From contig NZ_LT717698.1 of assembly GCF_900157385.1 (NCBI RefSeq), positions 355,312 through 419,311 of the forward strand: a stretch of 64,000 bases of DNA, in the 5' to 3' direction. Of the stretch, positions 58,312 to 64,000 are shown one piece after another. The first letter of the stretch is position 1, and the number at the start of each line of letters is the position of its first letter. The position numbers were made by a program, and so were the translations under genes. The notes under the pieces were generated by a model that was not told the DNA's origin, made no database searches, and was given only the letters and a program-made list of their open reading frames with translations. Origin of the DNA: Mycobacterium terramassiliense. Lineage in GTDB: Bacteria; Actinomycetota; Actinomycetes; Mycobacteriales; Mycobacteriaceae.

Positions 58312-58925
58312 TCACAGTCCCTCGACCCAATTGCTCAACACGGCCGCGCCGGCGTCGCCGCTCTTTTCCGGGTGGAATTGGGTGGCCGACAGCGGCCCGT
58401 CCTCGACCGCGGCCAAAAACGGCACCTGGTGGGTGGCCCACGTCAGCACCGCCCCGCCCGAGCCCTCCCAGCGCTGCGCGGCGTAGGAGTGCACGAAATA
58501 GAACCGGGCGCCGGCGTCCAGCCCTTTGAACAGGACGCTGCCCGGCCCGGAAGCCACCACGTTCCAGCCCATGTGCGGGATCACCGGGGCGTCCAGGCGG
58601 GTGACGGCGCCCGGCCACTGCCCGCAGCCCTTGGTCTCCACCCCGAATTCGACGCCGCGGGCGAACAGGATCTGCATGCCGACGCACACCCCCAGCACCG
58701 GACGCCCGGCGGCCACCCGCTCGGCGATGATCCGCTCCCCCGCGATCTTGCGCAGCCCCGTCATGCACGCCTCGAAGGCGCCGACGCCGGGCACCACCAG
58801 CCCATCGGCGGCCGCCGCGGCGTCCGCGTCGGCGGTCACCTCCACCGACGCGCCGACCCGCTGCAGCGCGCGCTGGGCCGACCGCAGGTTGCCCGAGCCG
58901 TAGTCCAGGACCACAACCGATTTCG

Positions 58926-58929
<4 letters not shown>
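58312..58929 (-). CDS. hisH: Imidazole glycerol phosphate synthase, glutaminase subunit
   Basis: Class I glutamine amidotransferase of 205 residues feeding ammonia to HisF. Nucleophile Cys in GVCVGMQIL, catalytic His and Glu in QFHPEKS, oxyanion region [11 protein letters not shown] start in GTGA overlap with hisB. Confidence 0.97.
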
Positions 58930-62019
<3,090 letters not shown>

Positions 62020-62053
62020 TGTCCCAGAGCAGCTCAAGTCGTTATCCGGCCGG

Positions 62054-62059
62054 TACAGT
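62054..62059 (+). promoter_or_regulatory. -10 hexamer TACAGT of the deazaflavin-reductase gene
   Basis: TACAGT, six bases, ATG 62066; predicted leaderless. Confidence 0.6.
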
Positions 62060-62065
62060 GCCGTC

Positions 62066-62485
62066 ATGTCCAAAAAGGATCACCCCAACAACGCCCCGGG
62101 CGTTCCGATGGTTTTCCCCGTCTGGTTTGAGAACTTTCAGGTCAAATACCTCAACAACGCGCTCAAGCCGATCGCGCGTTTCCTGCCCGGGACCGGGACC
62201 ATCGAGCATCGCGGCCGCACGTCCGGCAAGCCGTACAAGACCATCGTGACGGCCTACCGCAAGGGAAACGTGCTGGCGATCGCGTTGGCCCACGGCAAGA
62301 CCGACTGGGTGAAGAACGTGCTGGCCGCGGGCGAGGCCGACCTGCGCTTTGCCCGTCGCCAGGTGCACATCACCAATACCCGGATCCTGCCGGCCGGCTA
62401 CGACGGCCCGGAGGCGCAAAACCTGCCGCGGATGGCGCGCATGCAGCTGGGCCGGGTCGGGGTCTTCGTCGGCGATATCGCCTGA
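62066..62485 (+). CDS. F420-dependent (deazaflavin) reductase-family protein (Rv1598c homolog)
   Basis: A 139-residue protein of the Ddn/split-beta-barrel family. Family marks: a short N-terminal helix ([22 protein letters not shown]), [20 protein letters not shown] for the F420 phosphate, and [18 protein letters not shown]. Relatives bind coenzyme F420 or FMN and reduce quinones or nitroimidazoles such as pretomanid; the substrate here is unknown. Divergent from hisD. Confidence 0.9.
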   Translation: MSKKDHPNNAPGVPMVFPVWFENFQVKYLNNALKPIARFLPGTGTIEHRGRTSGKPYKTIVTAYRKGNVLAIALAHGKTDWVKNVLAAGEADLRFARRQVHITNTRILPAGYDGPEAQNLPRMARMQLGRVGVFVGDIA

Positions 62486-62503
62486 TTTCGGGTCGCCGCC
62501 GCG

Positions 62504-62605
62504 GTCGAGTGTGCGCTGCGGGCTTTGCGTGTGCGCACAGGGCGGGATTCCGGCGATTTCGGCTCCCTGGGCGCACACTCAAGGCCCTGGATGCACACCC
62601 AATGC
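62504..62605. repeat. 102-nt palindromic intergenic repeat, copy 2
   Basis: Same length and layout as 27551-27652. In this copy GAGTGTGCGC (62507-62516) and GCGCACACTC (62571-62580) form a perfect 10-bp inverted repeat around a CAGGGCGGGA...CCCTGG core. Confidence 0.75.
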
Positions 62606-62606
62606 G

Positions 62607-62930
62607 CTACGCCCGGGTGTAGACGGTCTTGCCGGTCATCGTCGGCCACGCCGAGGGTGCGTCCTCCCAGGCGACGACGCGGTCGACGGCGGCCGACAGG
62701 TCCAGGCCGCCGTCGAGCAGCTCGGGCACCGGCGGGATGGCCGTTCGGGCGCTGACGCGTCCGGTGATGAATCGCACGCCGCGGGTGTACATCGGCAGCA
62801 ACGGCATCTCGACCTTGTATTGCGGGTAGATCCCGGTGTCGGTGCACACGCCGTCCGGCCAGGTGGCGCGCAGTGCGGCCGACAACAACGCCGGATCGCC
62901 GGTGGTGTGCGCTGGACGCCGCCAAGCCCG
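62607..62930 (-). pseudogene. Remnant of a zinc-type alcohol dehydrogenase
   Basis: About 105 codons encode only the C-terminal end of a medium-chain dehydrogenase: GDPALLSAALRATWPDG, CTDTGIYPQY, EMPLLPMYTRGVRF, RVSARTAIPPVPELLDGG and VVAWEDAPSAWPTMTGKTVYTR. The nucleotide-binding and catalytic zinc domains are missing. Upstream codons lose family resemblance around 62930, right before nadC ends, so this is a truncated gene. H37Rv has an unrelated gene (Rv1597) at this place. Confidence 0.75.
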
Positions 62931-62966
62931 CCGCGCGCAGCCTGCTGCGCGGCTGAGCGGAAGGTG

Positions 62967-63827
62967 CTACATGTCCAGGCCGATGTCGAGCGCGCGCACC
63001 GAGTGGGTCAGCGCCCCGACGGCCAGGTAGTCGACGCCGGTCGCGGCGTAGGTCGCGGCATTCTCGAGGGTGAGCCCGCCCGACGACTCGAGCAGCACGG
63101 CGGGCGCCCTGGCGTCGCGGCGCTGCACGGCCATCTGCGTCTGCCACACCGGGAAATTGTCCAGCAGGATCAGCTCGGGCTTTTCGCCCAGCACCTCGTC
63201 CAGCTGCTCGAGCGAGTCCACCTCCACCTCGCACGGCAGGTCGGGAGCGGCCTCGCGCACCGCGCGCAGCGCGTCGACCACCGAGCCCGCGGCCGCGGCC
63301 GCGACGTGGTTGTCCTTGATCAGCGCCGCATCGCCGAGCCCCAGGCGGTGGTTGACGCCCCCGCCGACGCGCACCGCGTACTTCTGCAGCGCCCGCAGGC
63401 CGGGCAGGGTCTTGCGGGTGTCGCGGACCTTGGCCTTGGTGCCGTGCACCGCATCGACCCACGCCGCGGTCGTGGTGGCGATCCCCGACAGGTGGCAGAT
63501 GAGGTTCAGCGCGGTGCGCTCCGCGGTCAGCAGCCCCCGGGTCTCCGCCCGCACCGTCAGCGCCGACTCCCCCGGCCGCAACCGGGCGCCGTCCTCGACG
63601 CGATCGAGCACCTGGTAATTGCCGGCGCCGAGCACCTCGTCGAGGACCAGCAGCGCGACGTCCACGCCGGCGATCACCCCGGGCTCGCGGGGCACCATGG
63701 ACGCCGTGGCCTGCGCCCCGGCGGGCACCGTCGCCTGGGTGGTGACGTCGGGCCCGTAGCGCAGGTCCTCGTGCAGGGCGCGCCGGATGGCGTCCCGAGC
63801 GGCCTCGAGTTCGCAGTCGGACAGCAT
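62967..63827 (-). CDS. nadC: Nicotinate-nucleotide pyrophosphorylase (carboxylating)
   Basis: Quinolinate phosphoribosyltransferase of 286 residues, third step of de novo NAD synthesis. Motifs RDTRKTLPGLRALQKYAV, GGGVNHRLGLGDAALIKDNH and CEVEVDSLEQL bind quinolinate and PRPP; ESSGGL and GVDYLAVGALTHS are near the C-terminus. ATG 63827 is 2 bp after the nadB stop. Confidence 0.97.
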   Translation of the reverse strand: MLSDCELEAARDAIRRALHEDLRYGPDVTTQATVPAGAQATASMVPREPGVIAGVDVALLVLDEVLGAGNYQVLDRVEDGARLRPGESALTVRAETRGLLTAERTALNLICHLSGIATTTAAWVDAVHGTKAKVRDTRKTLPGLRALQKYAVRVGGGVNHRLGLGDAALIKDNHVAAAAAGSVVDALRAVREAAPDLPCEVEVDSLEQLDEVLGEKPELILLDNFPVWQTQMAVQRRDARAPAVLLESSGGLTLENAATYAATGVDYLAVGALTHSVRALDIGLDM

Positions 63828-63829
63828 CG

Positions 63830-64000
63830 TCAGCCCACCGCCGCCAGCGCCTCCACCAGCACGGAGTTGCCGTCGCCGGCCAGCCGGAGCACGCTGCTGC
63901 GGCCCTGTTCCGGCGCGGCGTCCGGGTACTCCGCGCGGTGGTGGCAACCGCGGCTTTCGTTGCGCGCCAAGGCGCCCGCGGTAACGGCCCGGGCGGTCAG
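63830..64000 (-). CDS. nadB: L-aspartate oxidase, C-terminal end (gene continues outside)
   Basis: Only the last 56 residues are in the window. ALARNESRGCHHRAEYPD is the conserved C-terminal signature of NadB, the FAD enzyme that oxidises aspartate to iminoaspartate for quinolinate synthase NadA. The order nadB-nadC supports the call. Confidence 0.93.
   Translation of the reverse strand: MTARAVTAGALARNESRGCHHRAEYPDAAPEQGRSSVLRLAGDGNSVLVEALAAVG

Overview
The window reads as chromosomal DNA of a slow-growing mycobacterium. It is very GC-rich and most coding regions match Mycobacterium tuberculosis proteins almost residue for residue. Against the H37Rv order it runs backwards, from uvrA (Rv1638) on the left to nadC/nadB (Rv1596/Rv1595) on the right. 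Several extra gene blocks absent from that stretch of H37Rv, and a 632-residue Lgt, suggest a M. avium-complex-like species rather than the M. tuberculosis complex. That species guess is inference. I see no phage, insertion sequence or CRISPR array.

Layout. 1-11 kb: end of a winged-helix protein gene, uvrA, a metallo-hydrolase, a universal stress protein, the LAM-capping mannosyltransferase CapA, an MgtC-like protein, an MFS exporter and uvrB. 11-20 kb is an accessory-looking block between uvrB and coaE: a receptor Ser/Thr kinase divergent from an FHA-ABC exporter, a DUF402 phosphatase, then a tightly overlapping DNA-repair operon in which the three LigD activities (PE, LIG, POL) are separate genes followed by an Fpg/Nei glycosylase. 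20-31 kb: coaE, rpsA, polA, a DUF35/thiolase pair behind a consensus KstR2 operator, the ANTAR regulator PdtaR, a tRNA-Leu, DUF488, an adenylate cyclase and an HdeD-like protein. 31-43 kb: cydABDC, a LysR/EamA pair, a DUF2156 membrane protein, tesB, pyk and DUF2752. 43-51 kb: the trp operon (trpE, membrane protein, trpC, trpB, trpA) running into lgt, then a peroxiredoxin. 51-62 kb: chaA, an extra block (AraC regulator, methyltransferase and a second receptor kinase with a TPM-like extracellular domain), then the his operon hisD-C-B-H-A-impA-F-I. 62-64 kb: a deazaflavin-dependent reductase homolog, a dehydrogenase remnant, nadC and the end of nadB.

How it works together. Two biosynthetic operons (Trp, His) use ATGA/GTGA overlaps almost throughout. 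DNA repair is a strong theme: UvrA and UvrB both carry upstream matches to the RecA-independent damage promoter motif (PafBC type), PolA lies in the same window, and the split LigD plus glycosylase operon adds end-processing, polymerase, ligase and base-excision functions. Signalling is a second theme: two closely related kinases with different extracellular domains, an adenylate cyclase, and a universal stress protein of a cAMP-binding family. Many genes have a -10 hexamer 6-7 nt before the start codon, which indicates leaderless transcripts; I used this to choose starts.

The most unusual items are the split LigD operon with an altered PE active site, the TPM-domain kinase, an apparent AUC start on the DUF402 gene, a tRNA-Leu(CAA) with a short variable loop, and a 102-nt palindromic repeat present twice.
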